Made by a program: the position numbers and the translations under genes. Shown one piece after another: positions 46,358 through 60,000 of a stretch of 64,000 bases of DNA. Location: contig JAEHOE010000082.1 of NCBI GenBank assembly GCA_016858145.1, positions 62,001-126,000 on the forward strand. Reading direction: 5' to 3'. Below the pieces are notes generated by a model that was given only the letters and a program-made list of their open reading frames with translations, was not told the DNA's origin and did no database searches. How positions within the stretch are numbered: position 1 is the first letter of the stretch; each line of letters starts with the position of its first letter. Origin of the DNA: Edaphochlamys debaryana. Lineage: Eukaryota > Chlorophyta > Chlorophyceae > Chlamydomonadales.

Positions 46358-47492
46358 TCTCCGCTGGCCGCTGCAGCCCCTGGCTGCGTACGGGCCTTTG
46401 GCTGCTGAGGATGGAGAAGGACCTCCTTGGAGTCGCCCTGGCTACAAGGCACCACGCAAGGCGCGCCTAGCGAGGTCTGATGGTAAATTCGGGCCTAGCA
46501 CCTTCCCGAGCCCGAAGTGTGCAAGCCGAGCAAAGAAGTGCCGGCTGATGTCAAGCTTGTCACAGAAATACGCCTATTGTCGCCCGGCCTGCCGCGTAGC
46601 GTGCAGAGGGCTTGGTCAAAGGGGACAGCCCCGTTCGCGAGTACGTTCAACTCGTGTAGGGTCAAGCGGTGCTATAACAGTGAAGTCAGGCCGTCGTGCA
46701 GGATTGCGATAAAGCGCGGAGTAGGGTGGCGTGAGCGGCATCAAGTTGGGCGCAGTACGCCACGGGGCCACACGCGCCCTGCCTCACCCGGTCGCCCACA
46801 GCGGCGTGGGCGCAGCTCGGAAGGGGGAGGGGGAAGGGCTTTGCGTAGGGAGGTGCTCTTCCCTGCTCTTCGCACTTCGGTTGGGTCAGGGTTTGGTCCC
46901 GGCAGGGTTGGAGGTGTGGGCGGGATCCCCAGAAGGCCGCAGGTCCCAACTCGGTCCCACCGTCCCAGCCGAGCGGCGTAGGCAGGGTCGGGGCGTCGGG
47001 CCCAGACCAGATTGTACTTCTTTTACATGCAGTCTCACGTGCCATGACAGCACTCGTTATCACTTCCGCATGACCCTGCCATCACAACCTCACCTGGTGC
47101 TGCACGCCGCTCAGCCCTGCTCAGCCTTAATCCGCGCCAGCCGCTGCTTCCCACAGTTGCTTGCGCCCTGCATCACTCTGCCAGTGCGTGCATGTATCAC
47201 TCCATTGACGTCTCCAAAATCGCTCAACCCACGCTCATTGATTATCCGCACAAACTGAAACCATCAAAACTTTGCTGGCAGCATCTCTGCAGCCGGAACA
47301 GCCCCCATCTGTATTCTACCCCCACCCCACGTCACACCCCAAGGTGCAACCAGGCCCACCCCTCTGCATGTACCCCTCATCCGCCGCTCCCTCAACTCAA
47401 CTCTGCATTGCCGGTTGCCAGCAAAATCGCCCTCTGCGGTTCCACTCCCCTCGACCAGCCTGCCCGCACAATGAGCAACACGGTGGAGCAGC
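46358..47492. other. Spacer: R-SNARE promoter side and TIC20 3' UTR
   Basis: No gene is supported. The TIC20 transcript probably ends near the TGTAA at 47,023-47,027. The remaining 650 bases up to the R-SNARE ATG should hold its promoter. Confidence 0.5.
47023..47027 (-). terminator. Polyadenylation signal TGTAA of the TIC20-like gene
   Basis: TGTAA on the minus strand about 470 bases past the TIC20 stop, preceded by a T-rich stretch on the plus strand. Confidence 0.5.
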
Positions 47493-50261
47493 CTACTGGA
47501 CCTGCGCCTCAGCAGCGTCCGCCACCAGGGGCAGGCGGGCCGTGATGCCCACGAGAGAAGAGCCCTAGAAGAGGAAGGGGGGAGGGCGCACGGAGGAAAC
47601 AGGGGACACGTGAGGCCAGGTCGCATCATGGGGGTCCCAGCGTCCCCAACGCAACCCAGCGTGACGTCAACGCACTTGAACGCATAAGACCCCCCCTCCC
47701 CCGTTGCCCTTCTCCCCAGCCGGAGTGTGCTGTCGCTCGATGACTAAGGACCTCACCATGCCGTACGCGGCGCTCGTGGCCACGAAGAGGAAGAGGAAGT
47801 TGTACACGAGGATGTAGGCCTGCAGGCCCAGGTCGTCGCCCACGGGCGCCTTCCAGACGTCGTTCAGGACGACGTTGGGGATGCTGCGGGCAGGGGCAAG
47901 GGAGGGGCGGAAAGGACAGAAGGGTAAAGGGAAGTGCCCGGCACAGCAAAGGCTTCGTTGCCCTTGATGCTTGCCCGGCTTCCGACCGCCAGCGTGTCAG
48001 GACAACGCCCGAAGCCGGCGGGCCGAAAAGGCCCGACCCACATGAGCCCCACGTCTCCCTGTACAGTCCCCGGCCTCCATCCAACAAGTGCATAGACCGC
48101 GAAAGGGGCTGGACACCAGGGCCCCACCGGATGCGCCCCCCCCCCCCCCCCCCACAGGAGGAGGTCACCTCGGCCTCCATCCCCCCTCCTTTCCCTTTCG
48201 TGCACGGGCCCAGTGGCGGACCCACATACTCCGGCACAAGTGATGTAGCTAGTGCAGCCCCCCAAACCACTCCTGCAACTCCCTTCCTCTCCCCGGACCT
48301 TCCCCGGCCGACCCACATCGGCACCACCACCACGGCCTGCTCCCACCTGTGACGCAGGCTACAGTGCTGGGCGCCCCAACCACCTCCGCCCCACTCTTCC
48401 CTCTCCTCAACGTGACGCCATCCAAGGGCCCCGAGGCTGACCCAAACCCCGAGGCTGACCCAGACGCGCAGAGCCACTCCGACCACCTCTCTGTCCGCGG
48501 CGCCTCGGTCCCAAAGCTCTACACGTTCAGGCTCCCAACAGCCCCTGCCCTTCCTCCCCACACGCCCCTCCTCCTGACCCCCACACAAGCCCCTCGCCTT
48601 TCGCACCGACCCACATCAGCAGCACGCCCACCACGCCCAGGTCCCACTGCTGACTTCGCAGTCCCTCCCGCTTCGTTTTACTCCACCCCCCGCCCAGCCG
48701 ACCCACATGAGCAGCACGTCGAGCAGCACGGCCTGCATGGCGTGGTACCGCACGTAGCGCGGGAAGGCCTGGTTGTTCACGATGCCGGTGTACACCGCCA
48801 GGAAGATGAGGAACCTGGGTAAGGGGATAGGGATGAGGAGGGCGCGCACGTCAACAGCACGGCAGAGCGCAGCAAGGCTAGGCGCGGCGCGGCAGCAGGC
48901 CCCGACGCTGGGGCAGGCACGTGGAGGCTGGCGCCTGGGGGTAAGGCGGCGGCCTCTGCCCTGAGGCGATACCCAGGCTGGGAGTGGCATCGCGCATCCG
49001 GGTGAGCGCTGCCCGAGTGTTCATCCAGCTGCGCCCAGTTGCTCTCCGTAGGAACGGCTGCTCAGGCTCTCCACTAGCGCTCAGCCGCTACCTCCTACAC
49101 ACGACGTCCGGGGCGCAGTCCCGTTGCGGTGCCCCAGCTCTGCCGGTGCGTCCTGTACACCCCGCCAATGAAGGCACCCCCAAGCTGATACTGCTGCACC
49201 GGTTCTCAAGTCGTGCGCATGTCAAAGCACCTCCTCTTTCAAGCCCATAACTGTAGTTGCACCGCAGCTGTCAGTCTGTGACTGCTCTTGCTCCCGCTGT
49301 TGTTCGTCGGGGACACGCACGGCCGTCCCGACCCCGCGAGCGCGCCCAGAGCGACCCAGCAGAGGGGGCGGCCCCACATCCACAGAGGTACTCACGGCGC
49401 GAAGGGGAAGGCGTGGTAGATGTACATGAGGGGCGCGAGGGGCGCGAAGGCGCGGGCCACGAAGGGGTACTGGACCATGATGAACTTGGCTGCGGGACAC
49501 GGGGAGCAGGGAGGGGGAGTGGGGGCGTGAGAGCTGGGCGGCGGGCGTGGTGTTGGGGCTGAGAAGGTTGGGAGGTAACGTGTGAATGTGGCGGAGGGCA
49601 GTGGGCAGGGGCGTGGCTGGTGCTGCGCGGTAGCAGGCTTTGGCTCGGCTGACGGGCGGAGAGCTGGATACCTCGCATAGGGCACGTGGCAGGGCTCGGG
49701 CCCCCAGTGCCTGGGCTGACCCGACCCCGCCCTGGTCTCTGTCCAGGCCCCGGCACGCCAAAGCCTCCCAGGACGGGAGCAGCCGAGCGCTATTGAGAAG
49801 TTGAGCCGGGGTCTGTCGGGTTCGGCCGTGTGTGGCGACCCGGGGTCGGCAGCGGGTGGTAGGGACCAAACGTGCGGCCCCGAGATAGCCCCACCGGACG
49901 CGCCCCAGACTGCTCAAGATTTCCTCCTGTTCAATGCAGCTGGCTGAGTCTGGTCTCGCTCGGCTGGCACTCGTCTGGCCCACCCGATTGGGCGCAACAA
50001 CGCACCATAGGGCAGCCCGTCCAGCAGCGGCAGGAGGAAGGGAAGAGCCGCAGCGACGCGGTCACCAATGTCGTCTCCCTTCTTGTCAAAGAGAGAGCGG
50101 ACCACCGTCGGGCGCGCTGCTGGTGACGATGGCGCTGGGGCATAGTGCGTGTTTGGCGCCACGCGTCTCCCTGGAAGGCTAGGCAGTGCTGCCACTCGGC
50201 GTGAGGAGCTCGGAACAGCCGATGGCCGCTGCAGGGCCCCGCGAAGAGACTGCGCCTGCAT
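47493..50261 (-). CDS. TIC20: TIC20-family chloroplast inner-envelope translocon protein (218 aa)
   Basis: Five exons join in phase: 50,006-50,261; 49,396-49,489; 48,707-48,814; 47,757-47,883; 47,493-47,564. Residues 1 to about 55 are rich in Arg, Ser, Ala and Pro with almost no acidic residues (MQAQSLRGALQRP, SSSRRVAALP), as in a chloroplast transit peptide. The mature part has four membrane segments with TIC20 landmarks: ALPFLLPLLDGLPYG, MYIYHAFPFAPFLIFLAVY, then NQAFPRYVRYHAMQAVLLDV, IPNVVLNDVW, and YILVYNFLFLFVATSAAYG, ending RLPLVADAAEAQV. TIC20 forms part of the protein-import channel of the inner envelope. The length fits the short TIC20-II type rather than larger algal TIC20-I forms, but this subtype is only inferred. 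Intron 3 contains an 18-base C run at 48,136-48,153. Confidence 0.92.
48136..48153. repeat. C18 homopolymer in TIC20 intron 3
   Basis: Eighteen consecutive C on the plus strand, the longest of several C runs in the window; others are at 10,327-10,341 and 27,473-27,486. It lies inside an intron and has no coding effect. Confidence 0.9.
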
Positions 50262-51085
50262 TGTGCGCCTACTCAAGGAAAACACGCTGGTATTCAGTGG
50301 GCTGGGGTAGAGCAGCGCAAAAGACAGTGCAGCGGGAGTGGGTGGGACAGACAAGAAATGCTTCGGCTTCTGGTGATAGAAGGGCCGCCCCATGCAGGGC
50401 CCCCATCGCGCGACCCCTGGGCGCCCTCAACGGCCGAGCGCAACAGCACGGCGAGGACGTGCTCTACCGCAAATTAGCAATGGCTGCCTCTTACACCGGC
50501 CGAAGGGGCCGCAAACTGTGCTGAAGTGCGCGCGAAACGTCCTGCGAGAATTGTGCCAGGATGAAGCGCTTCACGTTTCCCAAAGCAAGATGTACACAAA
50601 ATGAAGACGAGTAAGTTCCAGTCCGAACAGGGTTGACGTTTGCGGACTTGCATGTCGCCAAGGCCGCCGCACGCACCCGCCGAGCGGACTGGAGTTTCCT
50701 CCAGCTTCTCGTATGCATAGGCTGTCGGCTAAGCTTGTCAGATGACGAGTCCTGAGTGCTCGGTTCTAAACGGGCCAGTCAATTGTGCCATTGACGCAGG
50801 GACCTGGAGTACTTCCAGCCGGAGACCGGCCAAACGATGCAGCGCGATAGGTGGGCATGGGCGGAGGGCTGTGCTCTGGCGCGTCTCTGCCTGCTGGGGG
50901 TTACTGGCACGCACCAACGCTGCGCCCCCCGCCCCCCTCACCCCGCTGCGGCGCCCCTCCGCCCCCCTCGGGGCGCGGTTCGCGTTAATTCCCGTGCCTC
51001 GTCGGCGCAAGTGTGCATGGCATATGGCCTCAGACCTTATCCTCGTTGCGTGTGACCTGCCTTGCCTTGCCTTGCCAGCGCTGAT
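50262..51085. promoter_or_regulatory. Divergent spacer between TIC20 (minus) and the giant gene (plus)
   Basis: About 820 bp separate two outward-facing starts, so both promoters must lie here. A pyrimidine-rich tract ending CAG at 51,077 just before the giant gene's first recognised exon suggests a 5' UTR intron or an unrecognised upstream exon. No reliable TATA box or other element was identified. Confidence 0.4.
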
Positions 51086-54000
51086 ATGCTTGAGCACGAC
51101 TCCGAAGCCGAGGCGGAGCCTGGCCCCAGCGAGGGGGTGGCAGACCGCATCCGCCGGGGAAGCGTGGACCTGGGCAGGTGCGGTTGGTGGTTAGGCGGTT
51201 GGTACGAGAGGCTATATAATCATAGTCAAATGGCAGGGGGTGCGGTGGCTGCTTCTGTTGGTCGGCTTCGGGGTCTGCGGTCGCTGGCCGGCATTACAGC
51301 CCGAACCAGACCGGACGGTGGGCAGGCCCAGGGTGACCGGCTCGGTCGCTCATTACATGTCAACGGCCATGGCCTCTTTCGATCGGGAGCGGGGCTCAGG
51401 GGTCACGGAAAGCCCATGCGCCGCCCAGACAAGGGAACCACCCGCCCACCCAACACCCCATCACCCCACCCCGCGGTTCCTAACCTGTCGCAGGCGGCTA
51501 ATGTCCATGAAGCGACGCCCCGGCTCCAGCCAGGGTGCGGTGCCCGTATACCACAGCGGCGGAGGCTTGGACGACGGCGGCGGCGAAGCGGCGGCTGGCG
51601 GCGGCTGGGGCGGGGCTGGAGGCACGAGCGGACCTGGCCCGATGCCCGACGGGAGCGGGTCGAGCCTCCGAAGTGGGTCGGAGCGGTCACAGCGGGGGGG
51701 GGGGGGGGGCTGGCACGTGGCTATGGCCATGGCCGGGGCCGAGGGAGTGGGGTACCGGTGCCATGGAGTGTACGGGGCGTTGGGGCCATCGCTCTCCAAG
51801 GGAAGCACGTCATGGGCCTCTGTACTTCTGTTGACGTGACGTGACGTGACGCGACGGCGCGGAACGAGCCCACACCGCTCTGCCCTGCCCTGACCGCCCC
51901 TGCCCTCTCCCTCTTTCATGCTGCTCTCTCCTCCAAGGCTCCTCCATAGTTCGCACCAAGCTGGCGTCGCTCTTTGCCCGCAACCGCGACGGCGGCGGCG
52001 GCGGCAGCTCCGACGGCTCCGCCCACGCCGCCTCCGCCAGCGGCGCGGCTGGTGGCGGCGGCGGCAGCCGGCCCGCCTCGGGCCGCAGTATCACGGGATC
52101 TGGATCCGCCGGACGCCGTACGTCGAGTGATGTGCGCCGTACCACAGCTGAAGGGGCCGTGCACGGCGGCTCTGCGGCTGGAAGCCCCCCCGTCGGGGCG
52201 CGGGGAGGCAGCAAAACCGGCAAGCGGCAGGGGCAGGCGCATGGGCAGAGGCAACTGTTGCTTGGTGGTAGCGGCCCGCCGGAGCACAGCGGCAGCAGCG
52301 GCGACCTGGTGGTGGTGAAGCCAACAAGGCTGCTCGTACCGCCGGGCGTACGGCAGCGGTTGGTCGATGACGCGGCGCGGCGGGAGCTCGGGCCGGACGG
52401 GGCTGGCGGCGGCAGCGGCGGCGGCGGTGGCTCGACGTCGTGCCCATCGGAGAGCGTACGGATGTACCTGCAGGAGGAGGGCGCGCTGCCGCCCGACATG
52501 GCCATGCTGTACAGGTGCGTACGTACGATTGTATGCCGTACCGAGGAAGCACGAGTGCATCCGGAAGGCATGGCCCTTGAGCGACATACTGAGCATGAAG
52601 CCGTTGCACTGCATCTCCATGCTTATCTCCATACAGGCAGAGCACCGGGCGCTCTATCACGGACGGTCAGCTGGACTTGGGTGGTGGCAGCCACGCGAGC
52701 CGTCGCGGATCGGTCGATCGCGACGACAGCAACGGCTTTGCGGACGACGAGTCGAACGATATCGCGACCATCTCCTTCGGCCTGGGCATCTTCCAACAGC
52801 AGGTCCAGGCGTTCGGCCGGCAGCCGGGTCAACAATCTGGAAGCGTCGGCCATGCTCGGGCCAACGGTCAACGGTCGGACCTGGACGAGCCACCGCTGCA
52901 GCTGCAACCGCACCCGCCGCCCCAGGCGCCGTCCACGTCAGCTGCGGCGGCGGCGGGGCCAGGGGCGGGACCGGCGGCGCACAGGGTGTCTACCCCGCCG
53001 CTGGCGTCACCTGAGGAGTCCGGCGAGGGAGCGGTGAGCCGCGTCAAGCCTAGTTGCGGAGCAAGCATGCGTGGTTGAGTGTGGGACGGCAAGGTGCTCA
53101 TAGCGTGGGTGCCGTGGAACCGTGGTTCGTGGTTCACAATAACGCGCCGTCCGCTCAACGCCCCCCCCGTAGGATGCCCTGATCGCTCAGCTCCAGCGAG
53201 AGATTGCGGCGCTCCGGGCGATGGCGGCCGGGCCGGGGTCGAGCAGATCGCCTTCGAGCTCCGCCGCCGGGGCCTCGGGTGGCGGCGCCGCCGGAACAGG
53301 GTTGGGCAGAGCGCTGGCGGCCCCTGGAGCGGCGGCGGCGGGAGGCACGGGCGCCGCGGGCTCGCACCCCATCAGCTTCAGCCCCGGGACGAGCAACCGT
53401 ACGACGCCCACGGGTGCGTACGGCAGCTGTGTGGCGGTGCTGTACTGCGTTGTACGACTTTGTGGGCTGCTGGGACGCATCGCAGTGCAGAGTGCTTTGG
53501 CCCCTGTCGCCCCGACACCACCCCACCCCAAACATCCGCACGCTGACATCTCTCGTCCCCCCCCCCCCCGACACACTCTCTCCCAGGCCTCGCCTTCCCT
53601 GCTTTGTCAGCTGCAGCCGCCAGCTCCGCCACCGGCGCTGGCGGCAGCCCCGGCCCCAGCGGACGCGGCTCCACCACGGCCCCCGGGGAACAGGCTGCCC
53701 GCCCCAACAGCGGCGGCGGCGGGCTGAGGGCCCGACTGGCCAACCTCAGCGCAAAGGGCGGGGCGTTCTCCTTCGGCGCTGGGGCAGGGGCCGCGGGGTC
53801 CCACGCGGGGAGCGGCGGGCCCTCTCCGCGGGGCTCCCACTCGGATTTGGCACCGCAAGATACGTCGCGGGGAAGGAGCGGGCCCGAAGGCACAGCCCCG
53901 GTGGGTACCGTTAGCGTGGCTGGGGGGCGCGGGGCGGGCGTGGGGACCGCACATCGGACGCAGCGAGCGAGGGAGGGGAGGGCAATGTGAAAATGGTTGG

Positions 54001-57000
54001 GATGCGGAGGCACTTGCACCACGGTGTGGGCAGAGGCAGAGATGAGCGACAGGAGCGGGGCTGGCTGCTCTCGGGGTGCGCGAGCCCCCCCACCAGCCCG
54101 CTGCACCCCTTCCCTGTTCCGTACTTCCTAGCCACGCCCCCCATTCCTCTCCACCACGACAGAAGCACCGCCGGGAGCGGACGCGGGAGGCTGTGGACCT
54201 GGAAGGCGGGGGCGGCGGCCCAGAGGCCCACGGCCAGGCCCAGGCCCAGGCCCAGGCCCACCCCAACACGGACGCCGCGCACCACAAGCTGAAGCGCGCG
54301 GTGGACATGATTCGCATCGCCATGATGTTCAAGTGAGCTTGCTGCGCGAGCGTGCCATGCCTTGCCGTCGTGCTGCGTGCTGATCACACCTCCCATCCTC
54401 CTTTCCCCTGCTGCTCCAGGCATGGCGCTGAGAACCTGCGGAAGCGCCTGTGGGACACGGCGGGTGGCGAGGGTGGCATTGCTGGATCCGCGGGATCCAT
54501 GCCGGAGCTCTCCAACATGGACCTCAATCCCACCCGGGGCAAGGTGGGGCTGGCAAAGGAGTGCCGCAAGCAGGCACGCAGACGGGGTTAGGGAGAGCGC
54601 CTCGCAGGCTCGCGCCCCGCTTCACGGACCCAACCTCAGACCGTCATGAGGCACTTCAGCTTCACATCGCCCACTGAGTCGGCTCACAGCAACCCTTGCC
54701 CACCTCCTGTCTCTTCACCAACCGCCACCTCCCTCCCCTCCTCAGCGCCGCACGCGCCGCACGTCGGTGGACGGGCTCCGCACGCTCATGGGCCAGGGGG
54801 GCGGCCGGCACCGGCGGCGGAGCGCTGTGGGCATGGAAGAGGCAGGCGGGGGTCAGGGAAGCAGGTAAGCGGGGGGGCCGGAGAACCATGGAAGTGGAAG
54901 CGGCGCTCCAGGGGCTGTAGTGGTGTGAACTGGGTGGTTTCAGACCAAATACTAACCGATTTTACGGTACGTGACTGCTTTATAACCGCCAACCGCAGGC
55001 GGTACTACGACGACGAGTGCAGCGACGAGGACGACGTGGGCGTCGACGCGCCCGCCGTCGAGCCCGTGCCCGATGGCAGTTGGATCCAGGTTCCGCCGCG
55101 GCCGCGCCAGTCGTACGAGTACATCATGGAGATGGTACGGCGTGCGGTGCTGTACGGCCTGAAGCGGACCGTCGCTCGGGCTCGCTTCTAGAGAGCGAGA
55201 GCTAGTCAGTTGTGTCACGTTCCTTGGCCTCCTCGTGTCCTGGCGAGTCGGCTAGCCCACGCCCATGCCGTGCCGCGCACCTTGCTGCCCACCCCGCAGA
55301 CCTCCGGCCTGCCGGGGCTTGCTACTGCTGAACCAGGCCCAGCCACTTGTTCCAAACCTCCGTCTGCTTTTGCCCCTCGGTCATCGTGCCTTCTTTCGCC
55401 CTTCCTCGACCTCTTCCCGCAGAACGCCGGCCTGCTCCTTCCCTGGAGCGCCCAGAGCAGCCCCGCCACCTCGCCCGTCGACCACAGCCCCTCATGGGGC
55501 CTCGGACAGGGCGCGGAGGCTGAAGGGCTCATAGCCGGCACCCGCCGCTCCGTTTCGATCGGACCAACCGTCAACCACCCAACCGCCGCAACCGCCAAGA
55601 GCCCCTACCCCAACATCCTGGACGTAGCGCCCTGGACCTCCCTCCACGACGCCATCTCCCCCGTCGCCCCCCCCCTCCCCGCCACCGCCTCCGCACCCAC
55701 GCCCGGCTCAGCCGGGGGTTCCAGTCCAAGCTCCCCGGGTCGATCAGGGCCGCCAAGCCCCGTGGGACACGGTCACCACCACCACCCGCCGCAGACCTCC
55801 CGTTTCGCACCTCGCGACGGCGCCGCGCCGCCAGCCCTCATGGTATCGCCGATGCCGGCGGCAGCAGCGGCCTCCTTGACGCGCGGCGCCTCCGCCGCTG
55901 CCGTACCTGCCGCCGCCGCCGCAGCGGCGCCGCTGCCCGTCGGGCCGGCGGCAGAGGCGGCGGCGGAGGCGGCGCTGGCGGGGCAGGAGCCGGAGCAAGG
56001 GTTGGTGGGGAGGGGTGCTGGAGGAGTGGAGAGAGTGGCAGGGGCGGCGGGCGGCGCGCAAAGCCCGCGCAGCCAGAGGCAGCTGAGAGTAGAACTACTG
56101 CAGGTGTGTGGGGACTGGATGGGGGATCGTGGGAGGGGCTTGAGTCGCCGTTGCGGCTCGAGGTGAGGGCGAGGGCAGGCCGGGGCTATCAGGGGTCATG
56201 CGGCTGGGCGAGGGCACAGCATGTACAGATTGCATGCTGCCCTGCTGTCGGATGCGCTTGCAGGTGGGCGGCGGAGGCGAGATTGAGATCAGCACGGCAG
56301 ATCCGTTGACCAGCGATGCGGACATTGACCAGCTGATGAAGGTGCGCCAGGATTCTGGGCTCGCGCACTGCGCGATGCACGGGTTGGCAAACGCCCGTCG
56401 TCTCTCATATCAAAGCCCTTGCTTCAAGACACCGTCGCTTTGGGCCCAGACCACACAAACCAGGCCGCTTCTCCTCCCGCCTGCCTGCCCCATCCGTCCT
56501 TCCCTGTCACCCCCCACCAGGCCGTCAGCCGGAGCAACAGCATGCGCCCGGGTCCCGCCGCCGAGGGAGCCGAGGCCCCCGGGAGCGCGCCCCGCTCTCC
56601 GGCAAGCCCCCATGGGGGCCGGGGCTTGGGTTCAGGCTCGCCGGCGTCAGGAGGGGGCTCTGCGCGGGCGGCGCAGCACCGGCGGAACCCCTCGGGTCAG
56701 GTCCTCGTGAGGAGGTGCGCTGTGCTCTGGGGACGTCTGGGGAGGCTTGTGTGGGAGGAGGAGGGAGGGTCGGTCTGGGTGAAAGGAGGGGGGAGGGAGC
56801 ATGTACGGCACCATGTGACCTGTACCTGTACTAGCACGGGTTGGGCTCATTCGCGCCCTGCCCACCTTGCGCAGGATCGCGGGACAGGGCAACTCGAGCG
56901 ACCAACTGCCACTGGAGGTGGGTGGTTGGCGGTTATGGCGGTTGGCATTTAGCGCCTTCTTGGCGGTGGTTGGCGGTAGGTACATGGCTGAATGCTGTCC

Positions 57001-60000
57001 GCCACTTAGCTCTTATCCCGTCTGAACTCCTGCCCTAAACTCGGTCCGCCCTCAGGCCCCTGACGAGGCCTGCCCGATCCAGGCACAGCCCCCCTCGACC
57101 CAGCCGCCGGGCCGCCGTACTGCCGTACAGGCCTTCCCGCTCGCAAACCTGGAAGACGAGTCGTCGCTGGTGTCGTCTCCCTTGCGGCCAGCGGCCGCCG
57201 CCGCCGTATCTGGACCCACTTCGCCGCAAGCGGCGCCGTCGCCTGCTGGCGCCGCCGCCGCCGCCGCCGCCGGTGGCGGCGCGAATGTGGGTCGGACGGT
57301 GCAGATCCTTCTGTCCAAACTAAACGCGCTGCCGCCGGGGCTGCGGGCCGAGATCGTCAACCAACTGGCGTCGCCGGCGGAGGTCCAGCGCCTGCTTAGC
57401 CCCGCCGCCAGCCCAGCCAGCGGCGCCTACGTGATGACGCCGCCGTCGCCGCCGCCGCCGGCGCCCAGACCGACGCCAACGCCAGCTGCGTCAGCGGCGA
57501 CGGCGGCGGCTGCGACGGCAGCGCCGTCAGTGTGGCCGGCGGCGGCTCAGGCGGCGGCGCACTCGGCCTTCTCGGTGACGTCACCGGCGTCGCCGTCGCC
57601 ACGGGCCAGAGCAGCCGCCGCCGCCGATGGTGGCGGGGGCGGCGGCGGGGCGGTGTCCTTCCCTGTTGTCCTCGACCGCTCGCCCACGGGGGAGTACCGT
57701 ACATCGCCGTACAGTCCGGCGCAGGCACATGCCGCAGCGACTCTTGCGAGCAACGTTGTGCCTGGCCTGGGCACAGCTGCGTCCATGCCCCATACCAGTA
57801 GCGCCGCCGGTGTTGGCAGCAGCACTGGCGGCGGCGGCAAGTCCTTCCCGCTCCAGTTCGACCGATCGCCTACGGGCGACTTCCGTACTTCGCCGTACAA
57901 CCCCAGCGCGCTACGGCAGTCCCTCAGCGTGTACGGCACCGCCGCGCCGCCCCACGGTGGCGCCACCTCCTTCCCGCTCGATTTCGATCGCGCCTCCAAC
58001 GGCGACTTCCGTACATCGCCGTACAACCCGACACAGCTGCGTCAGTCGCTCGCCATGTACGGCACTTCGCCGTCCATGCAGCGCGCCGGCGTTGGCGAGG
58101 GCCTTCGGACGTCCGCCAACGGCGGTGGCGGCGCCGCCGGCCACGTCGACGCAGCGGCGCTGCTCGGCCACAGCGGCTCCGCCACCACCGACTCTGCCGC
58201 CGCCGGTGGCATCTCGTCGCCGCCGCCGGCGTTGGTGACGTCACCCAGCCGCCGTACGCCCGGCGCCCGCCGTACGTCCAGCCGCAAGCTGCTGCAGCCG
58301 TCGGAGGCGTTCCTGGCGGGCAGGGTCAGCGTTCACGAAGACGGCGGCGGCGCCGTCAGCGCCACGCGCGTCAGCGCGTCTGGCGGCGGCGGCTCCGCCA
58401 CCCTGCCAGGCAGGATCAGCGTCAACGGCATTGCGGTTGGCGGCGGCGGCGGTGGTGGTGGCGGCAGCGCGCTGTTAGCCGTGCCGGCGGAGGCGGAGGC
58501 GGAGGTGGTGAGCTCGCTGGTGGCGGGGGCGGCGGCGGCGGAGCACCACGACGCCGCCACGGGCCTCCGCTACCGCCCCTCCGGCAAGAACTTCTACGAC
58601 CCCACGCCCACGGAGGTGGCCGTGGCGCGCTCCCACAGCGGCCAGCTCCACCATGACACCAGTGGCCCGCTAGCGGCGGCGGCGGCGGACCCAGTGCATG
58701 CGAACCAGCAGCATTCGCAGCACGTGCATGCACACTCGCATGCAGCGGTGCCGATGGTGTCGGAGGCGGAGGCGGCTGGCGCCGCCGCCGTCGAGGGCGT
58801 GCTGTGGCCGATTCGTGAGATGGCGGCGGAGGGCGCCGCCAGCAACGCCGGCTCGCCACGAGCCCAGCCTTCACTCCACGGGCCGAGCCGCGCCGCTGCA
58901 GCTGCCGCCGGCGGAGATGCGCTGTTGGAGCAGCTGGCGACGGCCGCCGGCGCTCCACCGCCACCGCCGCCGGCTCCCACCGCCGCCAAAAGCGCAACCG
59001 TGGCCCCGACGGTGGCGGCAGCGGCGGCGGCGGCAGGGCCGATGCCCGAGCGGCTCAGCCCCGCTGAGCCCAGCGCCGCCGCCCTCGCCGCCGCACGCGA
59101 GCAGCTGAAGCAGCTGCAGGCCAAGAAGCAGGCTCGCCAGCGGGGCGGCGGCGGCGCGGCGGCGGCGGCGGCTGGCGGCGCTGACGGCGTGGCGCGGCCT
59201 TCGTCGCCTGCTCGGCTGGCGGCGGCGGTGCTGAGCCCTTTCAGGTAGGCCTGGGCCCGCCTGGGGTCGAAACGCCGGCCGTGAGGGGTTTGGGCCCACT
59301 GTAAACTGTCTATGTAACCTTGCGCTTAGCATCCACGTTAGCATCAACGCTCTTGATGCTTCTGCAGGTCCTGGTCACTCACCTCATGGCTCTCCCCCAC
59401 CTCTCTTGCGCATGCAGGGCCCTGTCCCGTAGCTCCCAGGGAGCCCCGCCCTCGCCGTCTGCGGCCTCAGCCCCGGCCCTGGCGGCCGGCGCGCCGACCT
59501 CGCCCCTCGGCCCTGGTGCATCACCCACCCCCTCGGTAGACTGGGGCAAGTTTGAACTCCCGCCCTCCTCTCCACGCTCGGCCGCCGCCGCCGCTGGCTC
59601 CTCGCGGAGCGTCGGCGGCGGCGCCGCTGGGGCTGTGGCGGCGCCGCCGGCAGCGCCAGCGGCGGCGACACGCGCCGCACCGCCAGCGTCAGCCGCCGCA
59701 GCCGGCCCTTCCCGGGGCATCGGCGGGCCCACCGTTGGAGCAGAGGCAGCGATGCCAGCGCCAGCGACGGCAGCGGCGGCACTCACTACGGCGTCAGCGT
59801 TGGCCGGCGGCGAAGGGTCCACGTCGGCGGCGGCGCCGCCGTCCGCCGCAATAGTGGCGGTGGCGATGACGGAAGCGCCGCCGTCGCCGCTGCTAGAATC
59901 CGCATCCGGATCCGTGAACTGGTCCAAGTACGGCCTGCCGCCAAGCTCGCCGCGCGGCACGGCAGGCCTCCGTACAGCAAGCGCAGCAGGGCCACGTGCC

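Noticed and set aside
50742..51194. Plus-strand open frame upstream of the giant gene as its first exon
   Set aside because: Its frame does not lead into the recognised exon at 51,086 through a supported splice site, and it shows no conserved feature.
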